Part shown: positions 5,300 to 5,983 of the stretch, in pieces
How the letters are laid out: each line of letters opens with the position of its first letter
Numbering within the stretch: position 1 is the first letter of the stretch
Position numbers and translations under genes: made by a program
Notes under the pieces: model-generated
What the model was told of the DNA's origin: nothing
Databases searched by the model: none
The model's input: the letters and a program-made list of their open reading frames with translations, nothing else
From: Chitinophagaceae bacterium
GTDB lineage: Bacteria > Bacteroidota > Bacteroidia > Chitinophagales > Chitinophagaceae
NCBI GenBank assembly: GCA_026785745.1
Contig: JAJAZO010000332.1
Location: 1 to 5,983 of the forward strand
Direction: 5' to 3'
Length of the DNA: 5,983 nucleotides

Positions 5300-5896
5300 A
5301 TGGCTATTTTAAAATTCAGGATATATTTAGAAGAAGACGAAAGTGTGTACAGGGATGTCGTTATACGTCATACACAAAGCTTCCAGGATTTGCATGAAAC
5401 AATTCTGAAAGGGTATGAGTTTGACAATAAACACAAAGCCACTTTTTACCGCAGCAACGACCATTGGCTCAGGGGTCGGGAAATTTCATTGGAAAAATAT
5501 GAGAAGGAGTACAAGGCGCCACCACTCATCATGAGTGAAACAACGGTTGGTTCTGAAATACGGGATCCTAATCAACGTTTTATTTACCAGTATGATTTTA
5601 ACAAGAACTGGGGCTTTCTGATCGAACTGATTAATGTGTCAAAAGAAGAAAACCCTAAAACTATTTACCCGTCTGTAGCAAGGGTAGAAGGTATTGCACC
5701 GAGCCAGTATGGAACAAAAGGATTGCTTGGGCCTAAGTTTGCAGACATAGAAGAGAAATATGATCTGACACAAGTGGCCGGTGATGGCTTTAGTGAAAAA
5801 GATGAAGAAGGTGAAGATATTGGTTTGGGAGAAGAAGGTGCCGTGGAAGAAGGGGGCGAAGCAGAAGCAGAGGAAGAAGCAGAGGAAGAAGTGTAG
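5300..5896 (+). CDS. pRiA4b ORF-3-like (PF07929-type) protein with acidic C-terminal tail
   Basis: The 198-residue protein resembles the plasmid pRiA4b ORF-3 family, sometimes named IS1096 passenger TnpR-like; no biochemical role is firmly known. Family-like elements are ILKFRIYLEED (3-13), SFQDLHETILKGYEFDNKHKA split over 27-47 (matching the LHxxI..f.wD..H core), YQYDFNKNWGFLIEL (96-110, compare YxYDFGDxWxHxIxLE) and a YP...VEGIAPSQYG block (123-138). Residues 161-198 are 19/38 Asp or Glu and end in two exact AEEE units from a 12-bp tandem repeat. The tail is probably disordered. The protein is likely cytosolic, with no signal peptide or membrane segment. It has its own -7 box 4 nt before ATG and no Shine-Dalgarno. 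There is no transposase or terminal repeat nearby, so the mobile-element name carries no weight here. Confidence 0.75.
   Translation: MAILKFRIYLEEDESVYRDVVIRHTQSFQDLHETILKGYEFDNKHKATFYRSNDHWLRGREISLEKYEKEYKAPPLIMSETTVGSEIRDPNQRFIYQYDFNKNWGFLIELINVSKEENPKTIYPSVARVEGIAPSQYGTKGLLGPKFADIEEKYDLTQVAGDGFSEKDEEGEDIGLGEEGAVEEGGEAEAEEEAEEEV
5867..5890 (+). repeat. 12-bp exact tandem repeat in the acidic tail
   Basis: GCAGAGGAAGAA occurs twice in tandem (5867-5878, 5879-5890), in frame, each copy encoding Ala-Glu-Glu-Glu (residues 190-197). Being a multiple of three, copy-number changes would keep the frame and only change tail length. Confidence 0.85.
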
Positions 5897-5983
5897 CCGT
5901 TCATTTAATACATAATGTTCAATGACCAATTCTCAATGGTCAATTCCTGAGTGCCGGACAGGCAGGTTCAATTGAGTAATTCG
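5897..5983. other. Terminal non-coding stretch with small inverted and direct repeats
   Basis: No gene is visible after the stop at 5894-5896. TGACCA (5923-5928), an 8-nt spacer and TGGTCA (5937-5942) form a perfect 6-bp inverted repeat. CAATGACCAATTCTC (5920-5934) and CAATGGTCAATTCCT (5935-5949) are an imperfect direct repeat with period 15. GCCGGACAGGCAGG at 5953-5966 looks like half of a GC-rich palindrome. No T run marks an intrinsic terminator. Confidence 0.5.

Noticed and set aside
5300..5896. Mobile element carrying an IS1096-type TnpR gene
   Set aside because: The family name is historical; there is no transposase, resolvase motif, terminal inverted repeat or target duplication in the window.

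Overview
The window reads as a low-GC Bacteroidota genome, most probably Chitinophagaceae or a close relative. The grounds are protein character (a DUF885 metallopeptidase-like protein, a succinylase-type DapD, an HD-domain CCA enzyme next to a TsaC/Sua5 protein, a pRiA4b ORF-3-like protein), the absence of Shine-Dalgarno sequences, and repeated perfect matches to the Bacteroidota -7 promoter box TAnnTTTG just before start codons. Taxonomy is inferred from these features, not from a search.

Layout. Positions 1-909 (+) hold the C-terminal half of a DUF885 protein. Its first ~60 bases do not fit that protein and, in another frame, read like the C-terminal motif of exonuclease VII large subunit (XseA), which suggests a chimeric contig end. 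A strong two-way terminator (934-968) separates this gene from a leftward unit: dapD (1076-1882, -) followed 22 nt later by a class II tRNA-Leu(CAG) (970-1053, -) without an encoded CCA. The 146-bp divergent region 1883-2028 is packed with 8-bp GACTTTCG-like units on both sides, each array running into a -7 box. Rightward from it come a GT4 glycosyltransferase (2029-3180) and an overlapping tsaC/Sua5-type gene (3174-3743). Then, each behind its own TAnnTTTG box, come an HD-domain CCA tRNA nucleotidyltransferase (3831-5255) and a pRiA4b ORF-3-like protein with a very acidic tail (5300-5896). The last 87 bases are non-coding with small repeats.

Functionally this is mostly housekeeping: lysine/diaminopimelate synthesis (DapD), tRNA production and maturation (tRNA-Leu, t6A precursor synthesis, CCA addition), one sugar transferase and two poorly characterised proteins. 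The tRNA-Leu made here would itself need CCA addition of the kind carried out by the enzyme encoded 2.8 kb away. I see no defence system, mobile element, CRISPR or prophage. The parts most worth a second look are non-coding: the promoter-proximal 8-bp and 7-bp unit arrays, the -7 boxes placed so close to ATG that transcripts should be nearly leaderless, and the apparent chimeric left end.
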